DNA from: Nitrobacter sp. Nb-311A
GTDB lineage: Bacteria > Pseudomonadota > Alphaproteobacteria > Rhizobiales > Xanthobacteraceae
DNA: 64,000 bases
Direction: 5' to 3'
Assembly: GCF_000152905.1 (NCBI RefSeq)
Contig: NZ_CH672418.1
Location: 32,676-96,675, forward strand
Position numbers and translations under genes: made by a program. Numbering within the stretch: position 1 is the stretch's first letter; every line of letters starts with the position of its first letter. Positions 45,929-54,151 of this stretch are shown here, in pieces. The notes under the pieces are model-generated. The model was not told where the DNA came from. It saw nothing but the letters and a program-made list of their open reading frames with translations, and searched no databases.

Positions 45929-46285
45929 TCAAATGCTTACTGAAATTCTACAAGCCCCGAGATTTGTATGGCTACCCCATCCTCGGGTTGAGTTCTTCGC
46001 GCTTCGTGCGATGGCCTCTTCGAACCTAGCGGCAAATCCGCTATTCGGACCCAGGGTCGCCGTGACAGCCAACTTCGGAAGCTCGAACGGAAGCGCAGCA
46101 ACAGCGACTCGCATCCGTCGCGAGATTGGCTGGCATGGATCGCGGTAGACTGTTTGGAGGAAATCGAGCGACGATCCAGCTTCGATGTCCACAGCCCCAC
46201 TTTCGTCATCGTCTATCGGTTCGCGCATCGGGAAGATATGCGAACCGGAAGATCCAAGCCGGATGCTTTTCCGTCGCGATCTCAT
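45929..46285 (-). CDS. Hypothetical protein, possible mobile-element remnant
   Basis: 118 residues if started at 46285; an internal ATG at 46228 gives 99 (MREPIDDDESGAVDIEAG). The middle, SSLDFLQTVYRDPCQPISRR, then MRVAVAALPFELPKLAVTAT, has the look of a short conserved family found near phage or mobile genes in this group, but I cannot name it. It ends six bases from the tRNA-His gene, a usual integration target. No clear ribosome site is present for either start. The tail after residue 95 looks unconserved, so it may be a decayed gene. Confidence 0.4.
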   Translation of the reverse strand: MRSRRKSIRLGSSGSHIFPMREPIDDDESGAVDIEAGSSLDFLQTVYRDPCQPISRRMRVAVAALPFELPKLAVTATLGPNSGFAARFEEAIARSAKNSTRGWGSHTNLGACRISVSI

Positions 46286-46460
46286 TTATGGTCGCATCAT
46301 CTAGCCGACGTAGGTGTTGCCAGAAGTAATCTCGCCGAAGCGGGGTTAGTCGCCATCGCCATTTGAATTTTTCCTGCCGTTTATGAAGAGATCAACGGCT
46401 TCAACTCCCCTTTTATTTTTAGCGAGAGAAGGGCGACTGGTGTCTTTGTGCTAGAACAAA

Positions 46461-46481
46461 ACATACATAATAAATGTATGT
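46461..46481. promoter_or_regulatory. Inverted repeat ACATACAT / ATGTATGT
   Basis: Eight-base perfect arms with a five-base AATAA spacer, in an AT-rich patch about 90 bases before the second oxidase subunit IV gene. It is a possible operator. No regulator is assigned. Confidence 0.4.
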
Positions 46482-46569
46482 ATCATTGGCTCGTCGCATG
46501 GTGGCGGCCGCAGGAACGCCGGTCACTGCCGGAAGGGACGCAAGATCAACCGTACTTCGGGAGACGTGA

Positions 46570-46722
46570 ATGGCTGATCATAGTGAAGCTGTGTATTCGA
46601 CGGCGGAAGGCATGGATTATCCGGAACACGAAAGAACGTATAAGGCCTTCATCAAATTGGGAACAATCTTCGCGAGTATCGCCGCCACCATTGTCGTGCT
46701 GTTGGCGATTTTTCTTATCTGA
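46570..46722 (+). CDS. aa3-type cytochrome c oxidase subunit IV, second copy
   Basis: 50 residues from MADHSEAVYSTAEGMDYPEH, continuing ERTYKAFIKLGTIFASIAAT and one membrane helix to FLI. The N-terminal half is nearly identical to the copy at 18428-18580 (ADHSE, YSTAEGMDYP, TYKAFIK), while the helix has diverged. The start is an ATG, the other copy uses GTG. It lies in front of the FixLJ island, not near other oxidase genes. It could equip an oxidase variant for low oxygen, which is inference. Confidence 0.85.
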   Translation: MADHSEAVYSTAEGMDYPEHERTYKAFIKLGTIFASIAATIVVLLAIFLI

Positions 46723-47043
46723 TGATCTGATCGTCATTCTCATATCCGAAACGCACAACGCCGCGTGGCGAACTATGTTCGCCGCGCGGCGCTGGCTAAT
46801 ACGCACTGGGTTCTGAAATTCCCAGTAATGATGAGGCACTCGAGCCCGATAAAAGGTTCAAACAATTTTCGTCAGAACGCCCCGGCTACACACGCAGGAG
46901 CACGAGGCCGCGGCAATAAGGCGATGGCATTGCATGGCGTATTGTCAAACCGCGACAACCAAGCGGACGGCACAGCGGCTTCTTGTTGAGGTCAGATGTG
47001 ATTGCTATGATCGTCGCAGGATTGCTGAATGCGAAGAGGTACC
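46723..47043. other. Intergenic stretch with long GC hairpin
   Basis: 321 bases with no supported gene. It holds a 15-bp hairpin at 46759-46791, CGCCGCGTGGCGAAC-TAT-GTTCGCCGCGCGGCG with one G:U pair and no U tract. This may end the oxidase subunit message or mark its 3' end. No FixK-type site is seen before the universal stress gene that follows. Confidence 0.5.
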
Positions 47044-47490
47044 ATGTACACTCACATTCTTATTTCCACTGACGGCTCTGAGCTGGCGTGGAAAGGTGTC
47101 GACCATGGTCTATCGTTGGCCGACGAAAACGGCAGCAAGGTTACAATCATCACTGTGACGGAGCAGTTTCCGGTTCCCTCCATTGGCGCAAGCAGGTGGG
47201 GTATGGCAGGTATGGACCCGGATCGGTTCGAAGATGCCAACACGCGGCATGCAAAAGCTATTCTTTCCGCAGCGAAAGCGGCGGCAGAAGAAATGGGACT
47301 GACCGTCGAGACACTCCATATCCCGAATGCCTTACCGGCCGCGGCTATCGTTGATGCGGCGAAGAAGCAGGGGTGCGACCTGATCGTCATGGCCTCCCAT
47401 GGGTACCGTGGGATCAAGAGGGTTCTTTTGGGCAGCCAGACTGCCGAGGTCGTTGCTACTGCGCACGTTCCGGTTCTGGTGGTCCACTAA
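47044..47490 (+). CDS. Universal stress protein (UspA family)
   Basis: 148 residues from MYTHILISTDGSELAWKGVD, with GAAGAGG upstream; an in-frame start 15 bases earlier would bury that site. The ATP-binding motif is IVMASHGYRGIKRVLLGSQT followed by AEVVATAHVPVLVVH, the G-x2-G-x9-G-S/T pattern, so this is the nucleotide-binding class. Such proteins support survival under energy or oxygen limitation. It opens the stress island. Confidence 0.92.
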   Translation: MYTHILISTDGSELAWKGVDHGLSLADENGSKVTIITVTEQFPVPSIGASRWGMAGMDPDRFEDANTRHAKAILSAAKAAAEEMGLTVETLHIPNALPAAAIVDAAKKQGCDLIVMASHGYRGIKRVLLGSQTAEVVATAHVPVLVVH

Positions 47491-47702
47491 CAGAGATGCT
47501 CGCTCAGGATCCATGACACGGACGTCCTGAGCCAGATGCGTATCGTAAAGGCTCGGTGGGCTCCATCCAGACGCGTCAGTTGCCTCGAACACCGCGTCGA
47601 GCCAGTTTGAGGCGGTTTCGTCCGGCCCATGATCCGAAAGTTTCGTGCCTCGGCGCTCAGGCTCAAGACGTCGTAAAGTCTTTCCATCCATGCGCATGCG
47701 CG

Positions 47703-47716
47703 TTGATGTGGATCAA
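47703..47716 (+). promoter_or_regulatory. FixK/FNR-type box
   Basis: TTGATGTGGATCAA, a perfect match to TTGAT-N4-ATCAA. Its centre is 62 bases before the ATG of the CBS-BON gene at 47772, suited to class II activation near -41. No gene is supported in the surrounding 47491-47771 gap. Confidence 0.7.
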
Positions 47717-47771
47717 GACGTCAGCCTCGTCGTGCCGGATAAGCAAAGAAAACGATGGTTGGGTTGTCCAC

Positions 47772-48449
47772 ATGAAGGCTTCGGAAGTGATGCGAGCGCC
47801 AGCGGTAACTGTCGCGCCGAATTGTCGGGTGATTGATGCGGCTCGGCTCCTGATGGAAACCAATCGGAGGGGGCTACCGGTCGTCGATCATTCCGGCATT
47901 ATCGTCGGTATTGTGTCGGAAGGCGACTTTTTGCGTCGTGTTGAACTTGAGACGGAGCCAACAGATCGGCCATGGTTCGACGCATTTTTTGGGATAGGAG
48001 AGAGCGCAGTGGCTTTTGCGCGCGCGTATGGCCGAAGCGTCGATGAGATTATGACGCGAGACCCGATGTGCGTAGCGCCGGATGCAGATCTAATCGAAGC
48101 GATTGCGTTGATGGAGAGCCATCACGTTGCGCAGATTCCTGTCGTCCTTAAAGGCGCTGTCCTGGGAATGATCTCGAAAGCCGAACTCCTTGCAACGGTG
48201 GCGCGCAGGTTCGATCAAAGCATCCATATCGGCCAAGGTGTCCGCGACAACATTCTTGCTGCGATTCGGAAGGAACGCTGGGCGGCAGGAGCTATCGTTG
48301 ACGTCGTGGTAACGAACGGTGAAGTCCAAATATGGGGTGTGATTGTCGACAATAATCAACGCAAGGCGCTGAAGGCGCTCATTGAGAATGTTGCAGGGGC
48401 CGAGCGGATCGTGGATCATCTGAAACTCAGAGATGAGCTGCCGCTTTGA
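47772..48449 (+). CDS. CBS-pair and BON domain protein
   Basis: 225 residues from MKASEVMRAPAVTVAPNCRV. Two CBS domains occupy about 7-60 and 93-145 (GLPVVDHSGIIVGIVSEGDF, IMTRDPMCVAPDADLIEAIA, AQIPVVLKGAVLGMISKAEL). A BON domain follows at about 155-220 (DVVVTNGEVQIWGVIVDNNQ). CBS pairs bind adenine nucleotides and sense energy charge; BON is usually a lipid-binding fold. It is preceded by a perfect FixK-type box and followed by an MgtC-like gene 40 bases later, probably in one operon. Confidence 0.9.
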   Translation: MKASEVMRAPAVTVAPNCRVIDAARLLMETNRRGLPVVDHSGIIVGIVSEGDFLRRVELETEPTDRPWFDAFFGIGESAVAFARAYGRSVDEIMTRDPMCVAPDADLIEAIALMESHHVAQIPVVLKGAVLGMISKAELLATVARRFDQSIHIGQGVRDNILAAIRKERWAAGAIVDVVVTNGEVQIWGVIVDNNQRKALKALIENVAGAERIVDHLKLRDELPL

Positions 48450-48489
48450 GCGATGGAGACCGGGTCGATTCGGGCGAAAGTTGACCGGC

Positions 48490-49740
48490 ATGGATGCTGA
48501 AGCTCTGAGTCGCCTTACGGTTGCCCTGGCCATTGGGCTGCTTGTCGGCCTGGAGCGCGGCTGGCAAAGGCGCGATGCGGAAGACAATCGGCGGGCCGCT
48601 GGCTTTCGTACTTTCGCGCTTTCCGGACTCCTGGGTGGCGTTGCGGGTGTCATCGCGCTTCAAACGACCGCTTCGGTCATCGGGTGGGTTTTTCTGGGAT
48701 ATATCGCAGCATTCACGGCCTTTCATTGGCTGGAAGCCAGGAACGAAGGCCGTGTCAGCGTGACGTCGGTTGTCGCGGGAATGCTTACGTTCCTGCTCGG
48801 CACCATGGCAGTTGTTGGAGATCTGCAACTTGCCATCGCCTGCACCGTCGGCATGACGGTTCTGCTGGCGTTACGCGAGCCGTTGCATCGGTGGATCAGT
48901 TCGTTGAACTGGCAGGAAATCCGGGCGGTGCTGACCTTGCTCGCGATGTCATTCCTGCTGTTGCCGCTACTGCCAAATCGGACGATCGATCCGTGGAAAG
49001 CGATCAATCCCTATCAGACATGGCTTTTCGCGATCATGATCGCGGCAATTTCATTTACCGGTTACGTAGGAATTAAAGCATTCGGAAATCGGCTTGGAGT
49101 CGTCATGGCGGCTGTTGCCGGAGGGCTTGCATCATCCACGGCCACCACTCTTGCTTTGGCGAAGCTGGCTCGCGAGCATCCATCATCGTCCGGATTGCTG
49201 AGCGCAGGTATTCTGGTCGCTGGCGTCGTCATGATGCTGCGTGCTGGCGTCATTGCAGTGGCGCTCAATGGCGCGCTGCTAGTATCGCTTTTGCCGCCGC
49301 TCTTGACCACCGCCGCTGTGCTCGGCATCGGGGCCGCTATCTTTTTGTTCAGAAACGTCCAACAGGAGACGCCTGAACTCCAGATCAAAAATCCTCTCGC
49401 CGTTGGAACCGCAATCAAGTTGACCGCGGTGCTTGTAGCCGTGATGCTGGCCGTGGAACTGGTGCGTCGAATGTTCGGGGGCGTCGGCATCTTCGTTGTG
49501 GCCGCGCTTTCCGGAATCGTGGACGTCGACGCCCTCACGATCTCGATCGCTCGCATGGCCGGGGGCGATGTAGATTTGAAGACAGCGGCTCATGCTATCA
49601 TGGTCGCAATTGCAGTCAACACCATCTCCAAGGCGATCATGGCCGGTTGGGTAGGAAACAGGAGAGTCGGGCTGCTGGTTGGAGGAATCAGCGCTGTAGC
49701 GCTTGCCGGAGGACTCGTTTTGGCTGCCTGGGAGGCCTGA
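48490..49740 (+). CDS. MgtC/SapB and DUF4010 membrane protein
   Basis: 416 residues with about 12 membrane helices. The first 130 residues match the MgtC/SapB family (LTVALAIGLLVGLERGWQRR, GFRTFALSGLLGGVAGVIAL). The rest, including AGGLASSTATTLALAKLARE and LSGIVDVDALTISIARMAGG, matches DUF4010. Such fusions are common inner-membrane proteins of unknown transport role; true MgtC aids survival at low Mg2+ and inhibits F-ATPase. It follows the CBS-BON gene closely. Confidence 0.88.
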   Translation: MDAEALSRLTVALAIGLLVGLERGWQRRDAEDNRRAAGFRTFALSGLLGGVAGVIALQTTASVIGWVFLGYIAAFTAFHWLEARNEGRVSVTSVVAGMLTFLLGTMAVVGDLQLAIACTVGMTVLLALREPLHRWISSLNWQEIRAVLTLLAMSFLLLPLLPNRTIDPWKAINPYQTWLFAIMIAAISFTGYVGIKAFGNRLGVVMAAVAGGLASSTATTLALAKLAREHPSSSGLLSAGILVAGVVMMLRAGVIAVALNGALLVSLLPPLLTTAAVLGIGAAIFLFRNVQQETPELQIKNPLAVGTAIKLTAVLVAVMLAVELVRRMFGGVGIFVVAALSGIVDVDALTISIARMAGGDVDLKTAAHAIMVAIAVNTISKAIMAGWVGNRRVGLLVGGISAVALAGGLVLAAWEA

Positions 49741-49865
49741 ATGCCAGAAGTTGGGGATATGTATTTTATCCGGCCGTTCCTCTTATCTACAAATAGCTCG
49801 CCCCGCTTCCTTCTTTTGGTAGCGGGAATGTCCGAAGGCGGACTTTAGTTTCCCCGCGAGGAGTT

Positions 49866-50261
49866 CTAGTGGTTTTGACGTTGGCGGAAAATGGCTTCCC
49901 GAATGCGCATCACGAGGCTGTCCTCGAGATGAGGCTTGAATAGAATATAGTCTATTCCGACGACCGCGGCCTTCTCCGCCATATGCTGAGGGGGGTAGCC
50001 GGTAATGAGAATGATCGGTACCGCGACATTCTGTTGACGGAGTTGCGCTGCCACATCCAGTCCATTCATCTGGGGCAGCTTGTAATCGATCACCAGGCAG
50101 TCGACATCGTCCGGACCAATGGAAGCCAATAACGTCCTGGCGGCGCTGAACGTGCGAACCGTGAACCCATGGATTTCAAGAAGAAATCGCATTGACCGAA
50201 GCACTGCAGGATCGTCATCGAGAATGCATACTCTGTGCTTTATGATTGTGGACCCTGTCAT
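49866..50261 (-). CDS. Receiver-only response regulator
   Basis: 131 residues with nothing but a receiver domain: acidic pair ILDDDPAV, phosphoacceptor in CLVIDYKLPQMNGLDVA, Thr in ILITGYPP and Lys in LFKPHLEDSL. There is no output domain. It lies 65 bases after fixJ on the same strand and has a FixK-type site 62 bases before its start. It may compete for FixL phosphate or act in a phosphorelay. In Bradyrhizobium a small receiver gene also follows fixLJ, next to fixK2; here no fixK follows. Confidence 0.88.
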   Translation of the reverse strand: MTGSTIIKHRVCILDDDPAVLRSMRFLLEIHGFTVRTFSAARTLLASIGPDDVDCLVIDYKLPQMNGLDVAAQLRQQNVAVPIILITGYPPQHMAEKAAVVGIDYILFKPHLEDSLVMRIREAIFRQRQNH

Positions 50262-50316
50262 TTGATGCCACGAAGCCCAATGATCACCTACAATACGGTT
50301 GTAGGGATGGGGCGAC

Positions 50317-50330
50317 TTGACTTATCTCAA
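50317..50330 (-). promoter_or_regulatory. FixK/FNR-type box, imperfect
   Basis: On the minus strand TTGAGATAAGTCAA, fitting TTGA-N6-TCAA. It overlaps the last codons of fixJ and its centre is 62 bases before the receiver-only gene, the same distance as at the other sites. Confidence 0.5.
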
Positions 50331-50944
50331 TCGTTTAAGATGCCGGCGCGCAAGGCGAGCCGGATTAGCTCCGACAAGTTATGTGCCTGCATCTTGGTCA
50401 TAACATTTGCGCGGTAAACTTCGATCGTCCGGGGACTGATATTGTGTTCACGGGCTATCAGCTTGTTGGATAGTCCTGCGACGAGGCCGTCCATGACCTG
50501 ACGTTCGCGCTGACTGAGAGTCGCTAGTCTTGATGCGATCTCCGCCGAGACAGTGTCACTTTTCGTATGATTCGGGTTCTGTTGGAGAGCGACCTCAATC
50601 ATTCCAATCAGCCGCTCATCTTCAAACGGCTTTTCGACAAAATCGAACGCTCCTAACTTCATCGCTTCGACGGCGAGGGGGATATCCCCGTGCCCGGTCA
50701 TGATGATGATGGGCAGGGGCGAAGCACTGGCCTTGAGGCGTCGAAGCAGATCCATTCCATTGATGCCAGGCATGCGAACGTCAGACAAAACGCAACCAAA
50801 AAGAAGACCGGAATGAGCATCGAGAAAGTCGGCGGCAGTATCGAACAGCGTGACGTTAAAATCTGCCGAGCCAAGCAGGAAATCGAGCGAGTCCCGCATC
50901 GTTGGATCGTCATCGATGACATAGACATTTCCCCTATGCGACAT
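50327..50944 (-). CDS. fixJ: Two-component response regulator FixJ
   Basis: 205 residues. The receiver (1-122) has [14 protein letters not shown], the phosphoacceptor in [17 protein letters not shown], Thr in [16 protein letters not shown], and Lys in [13 protein letters not shown]-terminal LuxR-type helix-turn-helix reads [20 protein letters not shown] and [20 protein letters not shown]. It overlaps the end of fixL by 11 bases. FixJ phosphorylated by FixL at low oxygen activates fixK and related promoters. Confidence 0.95.
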   Translation of the reverse strand: MSHRGNVYVIDDDPTMRDSLDFLLGSADFNVTLFDTAADFLDAHSGLLFGCVLSDVRMPGINGMDLLRRLKASASPLPIIIMTGHGDIPLAVEAMKLGAFDFVEKPFEDERLIGMIEVALQQNPNHTKSDTVSAEIASRLATLSQRERQVMDGLVAGLSNKLIAREHNISPRTIEVYRANVMTKMQAHNLSELIRLALRAGILND

Positions 50945-52487
50945 CTGGCAAATCCCCGGTTGCCGCTATAGGCAAAGTCAGTCGGAAGGTGGCGCCACCG
51001 GAGTCGTTCGTTTCGGCCCACATCCGGCCACCATGAGCCTCCACGATCGACCGGCTGATGGGGAGACCCACGCCCATACCGGTTTTCTTGGTCGTGAAGA
51101 AAGTCTCGAACAGGCTTTCAGCGGCAGCCTCGTTGAAGCCATGTCCGGTATCCGATACGGACAGTTCAACCATCTCGTCTGACAACTTCTTGCTGGAGGC
51201 GGTAAGTTCCCGTTTTGGTGATTCCGCCATTGCTTCCAGGGCGTTTCGAAAGAGATTGACCAGGACCTGCTGAATCTGGACGCGGTCGACCAGGACACGA
51301 TCGCATTCCGCATCTAGTTCAAGCCGCAGCATGACGTTCTGCTCGCGGGCGCCTGCGAGACCGAGAGCTCCGGCTTCTTCCATCAGCTTCGCCAGGCTTT
51401 CGACGCGTTTCTCTGACTCCCGCCGGGAGACGAAATCACGCAACCGTCGAATGATTTGACCGGCACGGATGGCCTGATCCGCAGCGCAATCCAGCGCCCG
51501 TTCGATCTTCGTGATGTTGCGATCTGCATCGGTGGTCAACAGGCGACGAGCTCCGTTCATGTAGTTGCTGATCGCGGCCAACGGCTGGTTCAATTCGTGT
51601 GCGAGAGTAGATGCCATCTCGCCCATCGCACTCAAGCGAGATACGTGAACCAGTTCGGATTGCAATTCTTGAAGTTTTGCCTGGGTTTGCTGATGCTCTG
51701 TAAGATCGCGGACAAATCCGGTGAAATGCCGCTTTCCGCCTGAATGCATCTCGCCGACGGACAGGTGCATTGGAAAGGTGGCCCCATCCAGACGTTTTCC
51801 GGTGACAACCCGTCCGATGCCGATGATGTGCCGCTCGCCGGTGGATTGATAGCGGGCCAAATAGTGGTCGTGTCGGCTGCTATCCGGTTCAGGCATCAAA
51901 ATGCTGACATTCCGGCCAATGACTTCGCGTTCTGAATAGCCGAACAGACGTTCGGCTGCGCTGCTGAAGTGCTGCATGATGCCGTGATCATCAATAACAA
52001 TCATCGCATCGGGAATGGTATCGAGTATCGAGCGCAAGTGATCCTCACGCGCAATCAGAGCTTCTTCAATCAGCTTCTGATCGTCAATGTCGAGTATCAC
52101 GCCACTCAGGCGCCGTGGTACTCCGCCCTCGTTGGTGACGAGGCCACCCCGTGCTCGAATCCAGCGATCTCTTTCCGATGCCCCGAGGATCCGGTACTGG
52201 AGATCAAACCTGCACCCGGTCTTGATCGAGCGCTGAATAGCCGATTCCGTGCGCGCGCGATCCTCCGGCTGGAGCAGGGAGAGGAAAAGATCGTAACTGA
52301 CCGGAGCATTTTCCGAGACTCCAAAAAGCATGCGCGCTGGGCTGGACCAGAACAGATTCCGGGTCGAGAGATCGAGATCCCAGATGCCAACCCCGGATTT
52401 GTCAATTCCGCGTTGCAACTCCTCATCACGGAACAGGCTGTTTGACGACGACTGATCGTTACTCGACACGGTTTCACTTCCCGGCAC
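50934..52487 (-). CDS. fixL: Oxygen-sensing haem PAS histidine kinase FixL
   Basis: 517 residues from a GTG at 52487 (a second GTG six codons on is possible). Two PAS domains: about 25-140, and a haem PAS at about 145-265. The latter has the FixL haem pocket, [20 protein letters not shown] followed by GRVVTGKR. Its first His aligns with the proximal haem ligand and the GIGR Arg with the oxygen-gate arginine of Bradyrhizobium FixL. The kinase part has [45 protein letters not shown] and [19 protein letters not shown]. It is inhibited when oxygen binds. No membrane segment is present, as in the Bradyrhizobium protein. Confidence 0.96.
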   Translation of the reverse strand: MPGSETVSSNDQSSSNSLFRDEELQRGIDKSGVGIWDLDLSTRNLFWSSPARMLFGVSENAPVSYDLFLSLLQPEDRARTESAIQRSIKTGCRFDLQYRILGASERDRWIRARGGLVTNEGGVPRRLSGVILDIDDQKLIEEALIAREDHLRSILDTIPDAMIVIDDHGIMQHFSSAAERLFGYSEREVIGRNVSILMPEPDSSRHDHYLARYQSTGERHIIGIGRVVTGKRLDGATFPMHLSVGEMHSGGKRHFTGFVRDLTEHQQTQAKLQELQSELVHVSRLSAMGEMASTLAHELNQPLAAISNYMNGARRLLTTDADRNITKIERALDCAADQAIRAGQIIRRLRDFVSRRESEKRVESLAKLMEEAGALGLAGAREQNVMLRLELDAECDRVLVDRVQIQQVLVNLFRNALEAMAESPKRELTASSKKLSDEMVELSVSDTGHGFNEAAAESLFETFFTTKKTGMGVGLPISRSIVEAHGGRMWAETNDSGGATFRLTLPIAATGDLPDVA

Positions 52488-52610
52488 GGCAAGGAAAGCT
52501 TAGCTAAAAAATCTACTGTATCCCCGTATTGCCTCGTTTTCCCAGCTAATGAGGCTACCCGGGATCGTGACCGCTACCCATGGTAGGAGCATTGGCTCTG
52601 AAAGCTGAAT

Positions 52611-52624
52611 GATAAAGCTTTATC
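52611..52624. promoter_or_regulatory. Perfect palindrome GATAAAGCTTTATC
   Basis: 14 bases, fully symmetric, in the gap between fixL and the small gene at 52727. It is a possible operator of unknown regulator. Confidence 0.35.
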
Positions 52625-52726
52625 CGGCTCAAGAACATTATTAAAATCCGTCATCGTTGTAACCGGCTCCGGCGTTTGCCGACAAACCCGCTGGTTTGCT
52701 TTCGCTCCCGTGCAAGGAGTTTTCCA

Positions 52727-52876
52727 ATGCAACGCTATGTTCGCGAGGAAAATATTCTTCTCTGCCGCAAGCTGCTTGCAGAAACGACGGATGAGGAAAA
52801 GCGAAAGATCATTTTAAGATTGCTGGCGGAGGAGGAAGCAAAAGAGCTGCAGCCTCTTTCTGCTGAGAGAAACTAG
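52727..52876 (+). CDS. Small conserved hypothetical protein
   Basis: 49 residues, MQRYVREENILLCRKLLAET then TDEEKRKIILRLLAEEEAKE. AAGGAG stands eight bases before the ATG, a strong site. It is a short amphipathic helical protein rich in Glu, Lys and Leu; very similar small proteins are frequent in Nitrobacteraceae, with no known role. It is divergent from fixL. Confidence 0.65.
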   Translation: MQRYVREENILLCRKLLAETTDEEKRKIILRLLAEEEAKELQPLSAERN

Positions 52877-52964
52877 GTTGTTCTTGATCGGCTTGCAGAT
52901 TACTAGGCCGGTCCTCAGCGGGCGTCGACGAAGGCGGCGCCTCAACTTTGCCGTTCAGAATGAC

Positions 52965-53015
52965 CTATAGCGCTTCCAAGCGCCGTGGAATCCGCTTCGC
53001 GTGAAGAAGACGGGT
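52965..53015. repeat. Partial dispersed palindromic repeat
   Basis: TATAGCGCTTCCAAGCGCC then GGAATCCGCTTCGCGTGAAGAA resembles the arms and the TTCTTCACGCG part of the elements at 9,887 and 28,484 in inverted order. It is a diverged or truncated copy. Confidence 0.45.
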
Positions 53016-53166
53016 CTAATCAAACAACCGGAGTATTTCACCGCATCCATGAAGCGGTGAACTTCCCTTAGGTGCGTTCTTTTGATTGCATCGGAGCGCG
53101 GTCCGGCAGCGGTCCAATGTCCAATCCGTCTCACAACCGACAATAGTGTTTCACTTTCAGGAGCAA

Positions 53167-53895
53167 TCAACCCGTCACTGCTAATTGTTCATCCTTCGGA
53201 GAAAGCAAGCAGAGCCCCGACATGGGGTCTACCCAACAAAGATGATCGTTCACTTCCTTCACGCCGGCGACATTCTCTGCCGCGACCACGGCAGCCTGTC
53301 GAGCCCGTTCGTCGGTAATGATCCCGCTAAGATGAACGATTCCGCCGCGTACAATGACGCTAAATTCAAATGGACACCAGTCGTTCTTCTCGATGGACGT
53401 AATGACGCGGTCGCGAATATGGTCGTCATCCGCGGTCGGATCTGGGACCTCGCGGGCGAGCCCTGCGACGGCCTGAAGTAGATTGGACCGTGTGACGATT
53501 CCGACAATCTGGTCGTTCCGCATCACCGGCAAGCGCTTGACGCGCTTCTGTTCCATCATTGTCACGATGTCTTCCAGCGATGCATCCTCTGAAACAGTGT
53601 AGGGATCAGGTGTCATGATTTCACCGACCTTGCGGCCTTGCTCGTGAACGAAGTCCGATGCGTCCCTGCCTGCACCGAGCAGAAATGCTAACCATCGCGC
53701 TCTCCTGCGTTGCGTACCGATTTCGGCGCGGCGAATAAAATCGCCTTCTGAAATGATGCCGACCATCTTTCCCTCGGCGTTGACCACTGGGAGGCCGCTG
53801 ATGTGCTGTCTGAGCATGGTGTTGGCGGCATCAACAACGGTCGTGTCGGGGTGGACTGTGATGACCCGCCTGGTCATGATCTGATGAGCGCGCAT
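53167..53895 (-). CDS. CBS-pair and BON domain protein
   Basis: 242 residues from the ATG at 53895, with GAGGAG seven bases upstream. Two CBS domains (IMTRRVITVHPDTTVVDAAN, GLPVVNAEGKMVGIISEGDF; IMTPDPYTVSEDASLEDIVT, RLPVMRNDQIVGIVTRSNLL) precede a BON domain at about 155-215 (SVIVRGGIVHLSGIITDERA). It is a paralogue of the protein at 47772-48449 with the same order of domains. A FixK-type box lies 63 bases before the start. It is likely an adenylate-sensing stress protein. Confidence 0.9.
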   Translation of the reverse strand: MRAHQIMTRRVITVHPDTTVVDAANTMLRQHISGLPVVNAEGKMVGIISEGDFIRRAEIGTQRRRARWLAFLLGAGRDASDFVHEQGRKVGEIMTPDPYTVSEDASLEDIVTMMEQKRVKRLPVMRNDQIVGIVTRSNLLQAVAGLAREVPDPTADDDHIRDRVITSIEKNDWCPFEFSVIVRGGIVHLSGIITDERARQAAVVAAENVAGVKEVNDHLCWVDPMSGLCLLSPKDEQLAVTG

Positions 53896-53951
53896 GCTGA
53901 GCTCCTCGTATTTGGATGAGCGTAATGCTATCGCCAATGCATCGAACCGGA

Positions 53952-53965
53952 TTGACCTAAGTCAA
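53952..53965 (-). promoter_or_regulatory. FixK/FNR-type box
   Basis: TTGACCTAAGTCAA, a perfect palindrome of TTGAC-N4-GTCAA. Its centre is 63 bases before the CBS-BON start at 53895. Confidence 0.7.
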
Positions 53966-54057
53966 ACGCAATGGCCGACGTAAAATACCAGAGTACTTCG
54001 GTGCGGCTACAGGCCTGATTATTTGTTCGTAGCCCATCAGCATCATTTGCAAGTATT

Positions 54058-54071
54058 TTGATCTGGATCAT
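54058..54071 (+). promoter_or_regulatory. FixK/FNR-type box, one mismatch
   Basis: TTGATCTGGATCAT, one base away from TTGAT-N4-ATCAA, 88 bases (centre to ATG) before the universal stress gene at 54152. Confidence 0.5.
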
Positions 54072-54151
54072 CTCCGATTCAAGATCTCAGATCCATGCAT
54101 ACTGGCGCGTAACACCTGTTGAAATTATTGATCTAGCCGCAGGAGCAACGA

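Noticed and set aside
45726..46148. Open frames on both strands across the tRNA-His gene, including VAQLVRAPVCGTGGRWFEP and GGLEPPTSCSTDRRSNQLSY
   Set aside because: These peptides are the well-known false translations of a tRNA gene and its complement; the cloverleaf explains the sequence.
47332..47697. 121-codon minus-strand frame opposite the end of the universal stress gene
   Set aside because: It is partly antisense to a confident gene and has no clear ribosome site. Its upstream part, LSDHGPDETASNWLDAVFEA, looks somewhat protein-like, so a decayed gene is possible but not supported.
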